Assembly (NCBI GenBank): GCA_021789755.1
Contig: JAJYJD010000057.1
Coordinates: 1 to 15,838 of the forward strand
Direction of reading: 5' to 3'
DNA: 15,838 nt
Source of the DNA: Bacteroidota bacterium
Lineage (GTDB): Bacteria > Bacteroidota > Ignavibacteria > Kryptoniales > JAKASW01
Both the position numbers and the translations under genes were made by a program. Shown piece by piece: positions 8,461 through 15,838 of this stretch. Positions within the stretch are counted from its first letter, which is position 1, and each line of letters starts with the position of its first letter. Below the pieces are notes generated by a model. It saw only the letters and a list, made by a program, of their open reading frames with translations, searched no databases and was not told where the DNA came from.

Positions 8461-8475
8461 TTGTTACATGTACAA
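8461..8475. promoter_or_regulatory. Candidate operator: near-palindrome in the receptor/beta-helix gap
   Basis: TTGTTACATGTACAA has a perfect 8-bp palindromic core (TACATGTA) with TTGT and CAA arms, offset by one base. It resembles the TGTAC-centred sites bound by AraR-type GntR/LacI regulators, and the regulator of that type is the next gene but one. It lies about 8 bases upstream of the ribosome-binding site of the T9SS beta-helix gene. No second copy was found in front of the receptor gene, which weakens the case. Confidence 0.3.
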
Positions 8476-8488
8476 AGAGAATTCCGTG

Positions 8489-11401
8489 TCATCTGAGTAA
8501 ATATTGAATCCCGAGGTTAGCGGTCATTCCATATTCCTGAATAGAGGTCGGGAGACTTTCGGTGCCCAGGTACGACATGTCCCTCACGTTGGTAATATTA
8601 TAAAGGTTGAAATAGATACTGAAGCCGGCAAAGAGCTTCTGCTGCATAGACAGATCCCATCTGTAATATGGAGCGGTGTATGAATCCAGGTCGGAGGCCT
8701 GTCCGACCGCATACAAGCTTTTCCCCTGATATATTACCGAGATCCTGCCCGAAAATCCCCATCTTTCATAACCCAGCGTAAGGTTCGCTATTTCGTCGGA
8801 CTGCCCAGGCATGGCCACCGCTCGCGTCGTGTCAGCGGGATTGTTTATGTCGATGAACGGTACGACGGTCTTCGACTTCATGAAAGATATATTCCCATTC
8901 AATATGATACCGTTAAACGGGCTGGGAAGCATCAGGAAATTCGCCTGAAGTTCCAATTCCACACCGTCCACGCTGGAAACGCCCGCGGCATTTACCGTCT
9001 GGTAGAGAGTCCACCCATAGTAAGGATTGGTACGAGAGGTGCCGGCTGTTACGATGAGCGCGGCCGGATACATGACATTATACAGATCCTTGTGAAAATA
9101 GTCTGCCGAGAAGAGGCCATATTGATTGTTGACCGAGAAACCAGCATCATAATTGTGTGACGTCACATGCTTCAAAGTGGGATTCCCCTGGTAAATCGTA
9201 TTATCACTTCCGATCTGCTGGTACGGAACGAGATCGAAGAAATCCGGACGCGACAAAGTTTTCGTAAGGGAGCCTCTGATAATTACACCTTTCAACGGCA
9301 CGTATCGCACGTTGACCGTCGGAAGCCAGTCTTCAAAAGTCGAAGTGCCTATTGTATCCTTCGCACCTGACAGCGTAGGAACTTCGTTCTCGCCGATGCT
9401 TATGGAGCCGAAAGTGCTCTTGTAATCGTTATATGTCCGCTCATACCGGACACCGGGCAGGATCATCAGGCGGTCTCCGAAATTGAGTTGAGTCTCGATA
9501 TAGCCGGCTGAGATGTGCTCGGACGCAGAATAAGATTCCGCGGAAACGATGGGATTGTAGACGAACATCTGCTGGCTTACTCCGCCTCTCGGGTCAGAGT
9601 AATTCTTGAAGGCGTTATAAAAAGCGTGGAGCGCGTACTGGTCCAGGCTGGGCCAGCCAGCAAACCGGCCGTCAAGAAATTCCCCCACCTGGTCGTTGCT
9701 CGAGATGAAGTTGTCCATCGAAATCTTGTTACCGGTCAACCGGTAAACCGAGAACGGATTAACCTCGTCCGGGTGGTTCTGGTAATACCTGACGACACCG
9801 GGTACCGAAGTATTGAGGTAGTTGTTTGTCCACAATTCGGAATTAAAACGGACGCGGGACTTCGTCTTGTATTTTCCGCCAAATTTCACGCGGCCGAAGA
9901 CACCTTTTCCAAAGTCTAAGTCAAACTTCCCATTAAGCTGGAACACTAGATTCTTATCCAGCACCTTAATCGAGTCGGCGGTGATTTGCTGCAGGTACGT
10001 CGTGTCGGGATTTATTTTCCACGTAGCGAAGACGGAGTCCGGGCCTGAATTGGTGTTTACCCCGTTGACCCCGTTCTGGTAAAACCTGGCACCGAGTTGG
10101 AGCGGAGTCAACTGCTCCGACTGAGTGCCCGATATGCCCCAATCTAAAACAAGAACTCCGACGGACGGGAGGATGAGAGGATGGTTGCCCGACAGACTGA
10201 GAACCGCAAGCTGATTCGTCGTCTGGCCATCTGAATACTCGAAGTCTCCGACATTACCCGTAGTAGGTTTGAACCTTTTCTCAAGTTCGATCGGGTTGTG
10301 GCTCAACTGGCTCCAGAAACCCGTAAGGTACAGATTACCTTCACCGACGTTCATGTCGGCCTCGAGACTCGCTCCGTAGCGGTCCCGAATGTCGTAGGTG
10401 TCATAGAGTTTCGGCGATACGGTGAACGGACGGGGCGTCGCATAGTTGGCGCTAAGTTCATCCGAACTTCTGTCCGCGCGTTCGGCGCTCCCGGTGACAA
10501 CCAGACCGAGCGAGTTTTTGAAAAAGCGATCGCTGAGACTGACGGATGTCCTGTAATTCCGGTAATCTTTCTGCAGCGCGTTGTAACCTCCCTGCCCCCT
10601 GACTTGTGCGCTGATGGAGTCGGGAGCCCTCTTCATTTCGAAGTTTACCGTGCCGCCAACTGCATCTCCGTCCTGATCGGCGGTGAACGATTTGTAGACC
10701 TCGACTCCGCCCAGCATATCCGAAGAGACCGAGCTCAGATCCACGGAGCGATCCACCGGATCAAGCGAGGGGATCTTCACACCGTTCACCGTTATGTTCG
10801 TGAACTTCGGGTCAAGCCCCCGGATGATGACTTTCTGACCTTCACCGCCGCTTCTCTGGATCGATATGCCGGGGAGCCTGGAAATCGTCTCCGCCGCGTT
10901 CTGATCCGGCAATTCCTGAATCCTCTCTTTTGAGATTACATTGACTATCGTGTTTGAATTAACCTGCTGATTTATAGCCGCGTTCTGTCCACGGAGCTGT
11001 CCCGTAACTAAGACTTCCTTCCCCTTTATCGCTTGGGGCTCCATCTTGATATTCAGCTCGAGCCTGTCTCCGCTTGCCACCCTAACCCTGACGGTTTGCT
11101 CCTGGTATCCTATGTATCTGAATACCAGCTCATGTTCGCCGGGGGACAAATTCGTGAAAGAGTATTTGCCGTAAAGATCAGAGGTCGTTCCCTGGGCGGT
11201 CCCCTTCAAAAGGATATTCGCTCCCGGCAACGACGAGCCGTCAGTGGCATCCTCAATTTTGCCGTACACCTGCCCCGTCTGGGCGTAAGTTCGACCGCAA
11301 AATCCCGCCAGAATAATCATTATCTGAAGAATGACTACGAGTCTGCTTTTCGCCTTTGAAAATCGCACTCCGATGCTGAACGCGGGTCTCAGAGCCATCA
11401 T
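8489..11401 (-). CDS. TonB-dependent outer-membrane receptor, probable oligosaccharide importer
   Basis: About 970 residues from ATG 11401. A signal peptide (LVVILQIMIILAGFCGRTYAQ) is followed by a carboxypeptidase-regulatory-like beta-sandwich (QVYGKIEDATDGSSLPGANI...), a TonB box-like EVLVTGQ near residue 130, a plug of about 110 residues (LPDQNAAETISRLPGISIQR, IIRGLDPKFTNITVNGVKIP, VEVYKSFTADQDGDAVGGTVNF) and a long beta-barrel ending in YLLR. The plug wording fits the Xanthomonas/Caulobacter-type receptor subfamily used for plant polysaccharides more than a classical SusC, and no SusD follows. The frame continues upstream to a TTG at 11431, but that has no ribosome-binding site; ATG 11401 has GGAAG 8 bases upstream. 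The start is thus uncertain by ten codons. It is the first gene of the glucuronide operon, just after the terminator of the preceding gene, so its promoter should lie in the AT-rich stretch around 11431-11466. Confidence 0.94.
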   Translation of the reverse strand: MMALRPAFSIGVRFSKAKSRLVVILQIMIILAGFCGRTYAQTGQVYGKIEDATDGSSLPGANILLKGTAQGTTSDLYGKYSFTNLSPGEHELVFRYIGYQEQTVRVRVASGDRLELNIKMEPQAIKGKEVLVTGQLRGQNAAINQQVNSNTIVNVISKERIQELPDQNAAETISRLPGISIQRSGGEGQKVIIRGLDPKFTNITVNGVKIPSLDPVDRSVDLSSVSSDMLGGVEVYKSFTADQDGDAVGGTVNFEMKRAPDSISAQVRGQGGYNALQKDYRNYRTSVSLSDRFFKNSLGLVVTGSAERADRSSDELSANYATPRPFTVSPKLYDTYDIRDRYGASLEADMNVGEGNLYLTGFWSQLSHNPIELEKRFKPTTGNVGDFEYSDGQTTNQLAVLSLSGNHPLILPSVGVLVLDWGISGTQSEQLTPLQLGARFYQNGVNGVNTNSGPDSVFATWKINPDTTYLQQITADSIKVLDKNLVFQLNGKFDLDFGKGVFGRVKFGGKYKTKSRVRFNSELWTNNYLNTSVPGVVRYYQNHPDEVNPFSVYRLTGNKISMDNFISSNDQVGEFLDGRFAGWPSLDQYALHAFYNAFKNYSDPRGGVSQQMFVYNPIVSAESYSASEHISAGYIETQLNFGDRLMILPGVRYERTYNDYKSTFGSISIGENEVPTLSGAKDTIGTSTFEDWLPTVNVRYVPLKGVIIRGSLTKTLSRPDFFDLVPYQQIGSDNTIYQGNPTLKHVTSHNYDAGFSVNNQYGLFSADYFHKDLYNVMYPAALIVTAGTSRTNPYYGWTLYQTVNAAGVSSVDGVELELQANFLMLPSPFNGIILNGNISFMKSKTVVPFIDINNPADTTRAVAMPGQSDEIANLTLGYERWGFSGRISVIYQGKSLYAVGQASDLDSYTAPYYRWDLSMQQKLFAGFSIYFNLYNITNVRDMSYLGTESLPTSIQEYGMTANLGIQYLLR

Positions 11402-11460
11402 GCTTCGTACTTCCGTTTGCACATCATCCAACTTTTATAGGATATTTTTTGCTGAGAATT

Positions 11461-11511
11461 ACTTGAAAAAGAAACCGGCGGGACGGCGGAAATTCCACCG
11501 TCCCACGCCGG
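11461..11511 (-). terminator. Strong intrinsic terminator after the large T9SS protein gene
   Basis: A GC-rich hairpin (11475-11511) starts 8 bases after the stop codon at 11519. Its arms pair as CCGGCG/CGCCGG and GGACGG/CCGTCC, separated by a two-base bulge, then GGA/TCC around a short loop. On the minus strand it is followed by a T-rich tract (TTTCTTTTTC). It ends the upstream transcript and sets the receptor operon apart. Confidence 0.88.
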
Positions 11512-11518
11512 CTCTTGG

Positions 11519-14500
11519 TTACTTCATCAATACCATCTTTTGTATCTGGCGTTGTCCGTCGCTCTGGAGAACGCTGAAGTAGACTCCGGACGCAAAAGCA
11601 CCGCCGTTGAAATCCACGGAATACTTTGTCCCGGGTTGAGCTTCAGACGAGAACAAGGTCGTAACCTGTTGTCCGAGGATATTGTATACCGTGAGAGTGG
11701 CAAGGCCCTTCCTGGCGACTGTGAATTCGATTTTTGTCGACGGATTGAACGGGTTCGGGTAGTTTTGATGGAGCTTGAATTCCACGGGAACGCCTGGAAT
11801 CTCATTCACGCCTGTAGTCGTGAAATGACCGACAGAGAATGAGCCGAAAGACGTTATCCCGCCGCGTGATACGGTATAAGGCTGACTCGTGAACTGCGAG
11901 GTGTAACTCCCCGATCCGGCCTCGCTCGTACCTGTGTCGGAAAAAAGATAGATCAAAGCGTAGGCCGCACGGTTCTTTGCGAAGACACTGTCTTCAGCGG
12001 AAGTCATCCAGCCGAATTTAAGTGTGCAGTTGCTCCCGCCGACCGAGGCTTCAGAGATTTTCCACTTCACATCTACGCGGCCCAGCCCGTTTGTAGTTCT
12101 GGTTGTATCGGGCAACGCCGAGACGGCAAATGTGTCGACTGTCCCGGAATTTGCAATCCACACCGGCGAGTACCCCTTGGCCGAGGTTCCCACCGGGAAG
12201 AGAACTTGCGTAGTCCCGACTTTCGGAACCGCGAGATGTCCCGTCAGACTGTCTGTAGATATGTAGTTGGTTGCAGAGCCCCCGGTCACCGATGCGGCGC
12301 CGACTGTATTGACTCCCGCATAGAGTATACCGCCGCCAAGAGTAAGCGCTCCGTTCACAGAGACCGTGTCGCTGAGCGTGACGCCGGAAGCATTGTTCAT
12401 GCTGAGATTGTGAACTTGCGCGGGTAGAAGTAATCCGGTCGCCTGTTGAGCAGAGCCGTCAAAAAGGTAATTGGTCCCTGCGCTCAGTTTTACTGCACCG
12501 CCAACCGGAATATTTCCATTTAATCCGAGCGAATGACCGGATCTCAGGGTGGCACCGGAATCTGTCGTAAATGTGCTGGCACTTCCCTGGAAGGCGCTCG
12601 TGTCCATGTCCACGGTGGAGCCACTCAAGACCAGTGTGTTTATGCGGTTACCGTTTGACATCGCGCCGGCCGTGTAAGTCTGCACACCGGTCCCGGCAAA
12701 GAACAACGAGTCCAACGTTCCGGAATGCGAGAAGAATGATGAACCCGCTTTGGCTGTCAGATTTCCGTGCAATATCACGTCGACCAGGTTCTTTGCACTG
12801 CCGACGCATAAGCCGAACGATCCGATCACAGATAGATTTCCTTTGACGACAAGCTTCACCGTTTCAACGGGGTGTGTACTGGAATAATCATCCACCGCCG
12901 CGTACGCAGAAGAGCTGTCTACAGAGAAATTCCCGTTGACAGTTATTGTTTTCGGACCAGGAGTATCGAACCCTGTCAGTGCAAAATAGCTGCCGTTCGT
13001 ATTATGAATTGTCACATTTCCTGTGATGGTATTACTCACCATATCGAAATGAATGGGAATCGACGGCGCAGTCAAAGCAGGACAATCCACGACCAAATTA
13101 CAGAAGCTCTGGTTGGCACCGGTCGGATTCAGCGTGGAGGTCCCGGTCACAAGGCAAGTGGAACCGGCATTCCACGTCGCGGCAGGGATAGCTCCGCCAT
13201 CAAACGCGTGTTCGTAAGTACCGTTGACAATCGTAACATGGGATGTATCGAACTTCCCAAGATTCCTGAACGCACCGTTGATGAAGAATGTATCTAAGAC
13301 AGCCACATGAGAGGTCAGTGTGTCGATCGCGCCGTTTGCAATCGTGAGATTGGCGACACTATCGGGGAGAAGGCTGCCGGTACCCTGCAAGCCTGAACCG
13401 ACGAACGTGTAGTTTGCCGACTTGCTGAAAATGTTGGTGCCGGCTGTACGGACCGGACCCGAAACCGGATCGAGACCGGCGGTTGCGCCGACCTTAATAG
13501 TACCTCCGGCGTTCAATACGAAAGCGCCGTCCCCGGAGGCCACAGCGTTGGGGTTTGAGAAATCTGCAGTCCCGCCGCTGAGGATATTAAGCGCGTGGGC
13601 ACTTGAGATATTTATTGTTCCGGAGCTGCCGCACCCCAGCGTACCCTGAACATTGAGAGTATTGTCAATTCTACAGTTATTGTTTATGACAACGGGTGAA
13701 GTCAGGGTGACGACCGCGCCGATCCCTATCACCAGACTGCCTACCGTGTCCGGCAGGAGTGAACCTGACATGGTAACTCCCGACCCGATGTATTGGTAGT
13801 TGGCTCCCTTGCCGAGATTCGTCATTGTGGTTCGAATGGGTCCGGTCGAGGGATCGAGTCCCGCGTTTGATCCGATATTGATTGTGCTTCCGGACTGCGA
13901 CGCAAACATACCTGCGCCGGTAACCGTCGACGAAGTGTTAGAGAAGTCCGCGATACTGCCGTCGAGAAGGTAAATCGCTCCGCCGCTTGCGACGCGTATA
14001 GCTGCGACGTTGCCGCCGTTGAGATATGGAGTGAGAGTTCCGCCCAGATTCAATATTCCGGTGCTGCCGACGTTGACCGTGTCATAGTAAGCAGCGCTGT
14101 CAGCAAGGACAAGATTCCCCGATGTCAGGTTCATGACGCCGTCGACATTGAGGATGGTATTCATCACTCCATTGTAGAGAGGGTTTGAATTGATCATGAA
14201 GTTGCTGTGTGCTGCGAAGTTCAGAGTATCGCCCGCACCGACTGTGATAGTCGAGTTGGTTTGAGTTCCCCGCTGCGTGTAAATACCTGCACCTCCGAGC
14301 CCATCTGTCCCCGCATAGTTAATGTTCGCGCTGCGTGCAAACACGAAAGTAATTGTCCCTGACTGACCGGAGTTGGGTCTGACACAGGCAAGGTTGACGG
14401 ATCCGCCGGTTCCGCACAGCGTGATCTTATAATCTGTGGTGTTTCTGGTTTCAATGGAAAGAGCATCATCGACGCCTCCCCCGAGGTTGCCGTCAACCCA

Positions 14501-14863
14501 AACGGTGTCGCCGTTGACCTTAAGAAACATCAGCGAACCGGTCGCACAAGGAAGAGTAACGTTCGACTGTAAAGCGGCGCCGGACTGGACTATAAGGTTC
14601 TTGCAGTTTTGCGAATTGGCATCGTAAGTCACCGTGGTGCCGGTCAAAATGAACACCTGTTTACTTGACCCCGGAGTACCGGACGGTGTAGTGTTCCATC
14701 CTGATCCGTCCCACTGTTTCCATGTAGTAAGAGCGCTCCAGTTGCCGGATGCCACGGATCCATAATCCCCGACTGTCGGAGCCGGTGCCTGCGCGAATGA
14801 GTCATCGCGGAAAGTCAGTAGCGCCATAATTGCGAGAGTAAAAAAGGATAGCTTTCTTAGCAT
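11519..14863 (-). CDS. Large T9SS-exported repetitive beta-strand surface protein
   Basis: 1114 residues. The signal peptide is 1-25 (LSFFTLAIMALLTF...SFAQ). Residues 30-95 hold a SGNWSALTTWKQW module common at the N-terminus of Bacteroidota surface proteins. Residues about 100-860 are Gly/Ser/Thr/Asn-rich short beta-strands with hardly any charged clusters, likely a beta-helix or beta-solenoid. Two tandem modules with a period of 128-129 residues (about 294-379 and 422-508) share ADFSN, GLDPxxGPxR and GSLLPD(T/S)V; a shorter third copy of the last part is at 798-822. A domain with VLFPVGTSAKGYSPV (887-901) precedes the sorting domain (1028-1114: YPNPFNPST at 1035-1043, final KMVLMK). ATG 14863 has an excellent AGGAGGT 4-5 bases upstream. 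The gene stands alone between its own promoter and terminator. Adhesion, matrix or glycan contact are possible roles; no catalytic motif was seen. Confidence 0.93.
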   Translation of the reverse strand: MLRKLSFFTLAIMALLTFRDDSFAQAPAPTVGDYGSVASGNWSALTTWKQWDGSGWNTTPSGTPGSSKQVFILTGTTVTYDANSQNCKNLIVQSGAALQSNVTLPCATGSLMFLKVNGDTVWVDGNLGGGVDDALSIETRNTTDYKITLCGTGGSVNLACVRPNSGQSGTITFVFARSANINYAGTDGLGGAGIYTQRGTQTNSTITVGAGDTLNFAAHSNFMINSNPLYNGVMNTILNVDGVMNLTSGNLVLADSAAYYDTVNVGSTGILNLGGTLTPYLNGGNVAAIRVASGGAIYLLDGSIADFSNTSSTVTGAGMFASQSGSTINIGSNAGLDPSTGPIRTTMTNLGKGANYQYIGSGVTMSGSLLPDTVGSLVIGIGAVVTLTSPVVINNNCRIDNTLNVQGTLGCGSSGTINISSAHALNILSGGTADFSNPNAVASGDGAFVLNAGGTIKVGATAGLDPVSGPVRTAGTNIFSKSANYTFVGSGLQGTGSLLPDSVANLTIANGAIDTLTSHVAVLDTFFINGAFRNLGKFDTSHVTIVNGTYEHAFDGGAIPAATWNAGSTCLVTGTSTLNPTGANQSFCNLVVDCPALTAPSIPIHFDMVSNTITGNVTIHNTNGSYFALTGFDTPGPKTITVNGNFSVDSSSAYAAVDDYSSTHPVETVKLVVKGNLSVIGSFGLCVGSAKNLVDVILHGNLTAKAGSSFFSHSGTLDSLFFAGTGVQTYTAGAMSNGNRINTLVLSGSTVDMDTSAFQGSASTFTTDSGATLRSGHSLGLNGNIPVGGAVKLSAGTNYLFDGSAQQATGLLLPAQVHNLSMNNASGVTLSDTVSVNGALTLGGGILYAGVNTVGAASVTGGSATNYISTDSLTGHLAVPKVGTTQVLFPVGTSAKGYSPVWIANSGTVDTFAVSALPDTTRTTNGLGRVDVKWKISEASVGGSNCTLKFGWMTSAEDSVFAKNRAAYALIYLFSDTGTSEAGSGSYTSQFTSQPYTVSRGGITSFGSFSVGHFTTTGVNEIPGVPVEFKLHQNYPNPFNPSTKIEFTVARKGLATLTVYNILGQQVTTLFSSEAQPGTKYSVDFNGGAFASGVYFSVLQSDGQRQIQKMVLMK
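13340..13600 (-). repeat. Second copy of the ~128-residue internal protein repeat
   Basis: It encodes residues about 422-508 of the large T9SS protein, including NILSGGTADFSN, GLDPVSGPVR and GSLLPDSVANLTI, which match the copy at 13727-13984 position by position with an offset of 128-129 residues. The DNA has diverged clearly, so the duplication is old and held by selection on the protein. Confidence 0.8.
13727..13984 (-). repeat. First copy of the ~128-residue internal protein repeat
   Basis: It encodes residues about 294-379 of the large T9SS protein (YLLDGSIADFSN, GLDPSTGPIR, GSLLPDTVGSLVI). It pairs with the copy at 13340-13600; the short relative at residues 798-822 keeps only the NYLFDGS...GLLLPAQV part. 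Confidence 0.8.
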
Positions 14864-14994
14864 GTCAACCTCCTATTACGTTTATTGTGAATGAGACTCA
14901 AGAAGTCGTTTCATTCCAACATGGCGTGAGAAGGTCCCTTGCCGACTTTCAAACTAAGAGCTCCGGAAGATATTGCCGGATGTGTAACCGTCAG

Positions 14995-15017
14995 ATTGGG
15001 GAGAACGATGCCCCAAT
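14995..15017 (-). other. Stem-loop in the predicted 5' leader
   Basis: A perfect 7-bp inverted repeat (ATTGGGG / CCCCAAT) with a 9-base loop lies about 130-150 bases upstream of the start codon at 14863, inside the leader expected from the promoter at 15074-15102. It may be a regulatory RNA element or simply a stable stem. I do not recognise a known riboswitch. Confidence 0.4.
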
Positions 15018-15073
15018 GATTGCCCAAGAGATCCTGTGTCACGACTCGTCATGCTTGGTATACCTTGTATATC

Positions 15074-15102
15074 AAGATAGGTTCTCAGTCGACTAATGTC
15101 AA
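15074..15102 (-). promoter_or_regulatory. Candidate sigma70-type promoter of the large T9SS gene
   Basis: On the minus strand a perfect -35 box TTGACA (15097-15102) is followed after exactly 17 bases by TATCTT (15074-15079; 4 of 6 consensus bases). Transcription would start near 15067 and give a leader of about 200 bases before ATG 14863. In Bacteroidota proper, primary promoters differ (a TAnnTTTG-type -7 box), so this match would fit better if the host uses a more conventional primary sigma factor. Confidence 0.5.
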
Positions 15103-15312
15103 GGAATTTCTTGTCACCCTACGAAACAGCCTCTTTTCAAGCCAATCAGGCGATAGGCCCGGGAAAATCAGACTGCCGACCCGCTTGCCCGAAAGCAGAC
15201 CCCAGGCGGCCGGCGCTCCTCGATTTCAGGGAGGCGTACGACTCTTCAAATCGAAGCAGCACCACTGTCCCCCGACTTTCTGAACTCCGAATTAGAATCC
15301 TGACCCGTGGAG

Positions 15313-15316
15313 AACT
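15313..15316. repeat. Left target-site duplication (AACT)
   Basis: AACT directly abuts the left terminal inverted repeat of the IS remnant and is repeated at 15637-15640. Duplications of 3-4 bp are normal for the IS3 family. Confidence 0.65.
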
Positions 15317-15636
15317 GACGTGCCCCCCAAAAAGTGGTACAATGTTATATTAGTAAAAAGGGTAACAAAAGGACCAAAGGAGACAACATGGGCAAGAAGC
15401 GACGCACAGCGGAATCGATCGTAGCGATGCTGCGAGAGGCGGAAGTCCAGATGGCGAAGGGGCAGAGGCTTGCAGAAGTGGTACGTCAACTCGGAATCAG
15501 TGACGCGACGTACTACAAGTGGCGGAAGGAGTACGGCGGCCTACATGTAGACCAGGCAAAGCGGTACAAAGATGGGGAGCAGTTCAACCTGACAGGATCA
15601 CTAACTTATCGTTGGCACAACAATCGGGGGCAGGTC
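15317..15636 (+). mobile_element. Internally deleted IS3-family insertion sequence (320 bp, non-autonomous)
   Basis: The left end begins GACGTGCCCCCC and the right end, read inward, begins GACCTGCCCCC: 10 of the first 11 bases match. A weaker resemblance continues inward for about 40 bases (TGGTACAA...TTAGT against TGTGCCAA...TTAGT). Both ends are bordered by AACT. Between them lie only the start of orfA (from 15388) and about 60 bases of right-end sequence; the junction is near 15573, where recognisable OrfA residues (DQAKRYKD) stop. Full elements of this family are usually 1.2-1.5 kb, so most of orfA and practically all of orfB are missing. It cannot move by itself but could be moved by a related transposase elsewhere in the genome. 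Confidence 0.8.
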
Positions 15637-15765
15637 AACTTGTTCTACAAGATTTTGAAAAATGAACCAATGATCTCGAAACGCGGAGATGTTATCAAGG
15701 AGCTAAAGGAAGAGTACTTCATAGTCTGTCGCGGAATTATTTTCGAGAGATTCCAGTTTATATGA
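15388..15765 (+). pseudogene. Truncated IS3-family transposase orfA fused to non-IS sequence
   Basis: ATG 15388 has a perfect AAAGGAG 5 bases upstream. Residues 1-62 are the IS3-type OrfA helix-turn-helix (KKRRTAESIVAMLREAEVQM, LAEVVRQLGISDATYYKWRKEYGGL, DQAKRYKD). The leucine-zipper part (normally LEKENARLKKLLAD-like) is absent. Instead the frame passes through the IS right end (FNLTGSLTYRWHNN) and leaves the element at 15636, adding about 42 residues of flanking DNA (SKRGDVIKELKEEYF, ending FERFQFI) before a TAG/TGA-type stop by 15765. The product of 125 residues would keep the DNA-binding head but no catalytic part, so a repressor-like role on related elements is conceivable but unproven. 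The frame also extends upstream to a GTG at 15334, which has no good ribosome-binding site. I see no host gene in the remaining bases up to 15838. Confidence 0.75.
15637..15640. repeat. Right target-site duplication (AACT)
   Basis: The second copy of AACT directly follows the right terminal inverted repeat. With the copy at 15313-15316 it shows that the element's two outer ends are original. Confidence 0.65.
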
Positions 15766-15838
15766 ATGCGTAGGTATCATGGTCTTGTATCGCTTATCTC
15801 CGTGTGAGTAGACTTAGCATGCATGAGCAACATTTATT

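Larger units (their letters stand above)
14864..15312. other. Intergenic region upstream of the large T9SS gene
   Basis: About 450 bases without a gene I can support. The left half is the probable transcribed leader and promoter of the minus-strand gene that starts at 14863. The right half (about 15103-15312) shows neither a recognisable coding frame nor a clear repeat; short open frames on both strands have no ribosome-binding site and no familiar motif. It ends at the insertion site of the IS remnant. Confidence 0.6.

Noticed and set aside
11402..11431. TTG start for the TonB receptor
   Set aside because: No ribosome-binding site precedes it, and the ten added residues lengthen the part before the signal peptide; ATG 11401 is better supported, though the choice is not certain.
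15020..15353. Two overlapping plus-strand open frames between the promoter region and the IS remnant
   Set aside because: Arg/Pro/Ser-rich composition, no ribosome-binding site, no familiar motif; one of them runs into the IS end.
1..15838. CRISPR array, tRNA or rRNA genes
   Set aside because: No regularly spaced direct repeats and no cloverleaf or rRNA-like stretch were seen on either strand by eye.

Overview
The window looks like a chromosomal stretch from a Gram-negative bacterium of the Bacteroidota/Ignavibacteriota neighbourhood (the FCB group). The main evidence is two large exported proteins that end in a type IX secretion (T9SS) C-terminal sorting domain with a YPNPFNPST motif, a wording I associate with Ignavibacteria-like and Calditrichota-like lineages. 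A large TonB-dependent receptor with an N-terminal carboxypeptidase-regulatory-like domain agrees. Species cannot be assigned from this sequence alone.

From about 11.4 kb down to the left edge, seven genes lie head to tail on the minus strand with gaps of about 40 to 90 bases. In order of transcription they are: a TonB-dependent receptor; a surface beta-helix protein with a T9SS tag; a GntR/LacI chimeric regulator; a cytoplasmic beta-glucuronidase (GH2, UidA-like); a sodium:solute symporter; an exported beta-helix protein without a T9SS tag; and the first 75 codons of another exported protein that runs off the left edge. I read this as a polysaccharide-utilisation operon for a glucuronic-acid-containing glycan or glycoside. 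Surface capture or cleavage would be followed by TonB-driven uptake, further cleavage in the periplasm, sodium-coupled import, and hydrolysis of the beta-glucuronide in the cytoplasm, with the regulator encoded inside the operon. No SusD-like lipoprotein is present; the T9SS beta-helix protein sits in the place next to the receptor where SusD would normally be.

Upstream (11.5-14.9 kb), also on the minus strand, is a 1114-residue T9SS-exported repetitive protein. It has its own good ribosome-binding site, a candidate sigma70-type promoter about 200 bases upstream, and a strong intrinsic terminator that separates it from the glucuronide operon.

The right end (14.9-15.84 kb) has no convincing host gene. 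It holds a 320-bp remnant of an IS3-family insertion sequence: the left end with the start of orfA is joined directly to the right end. Imperfect terminal inverted repeats and a 4-bp AACT direct repeat on both sides show that both ends survive and that the missing part was lost from the interior. The truncated orfA reads in frame through the right end into flanking DNA.
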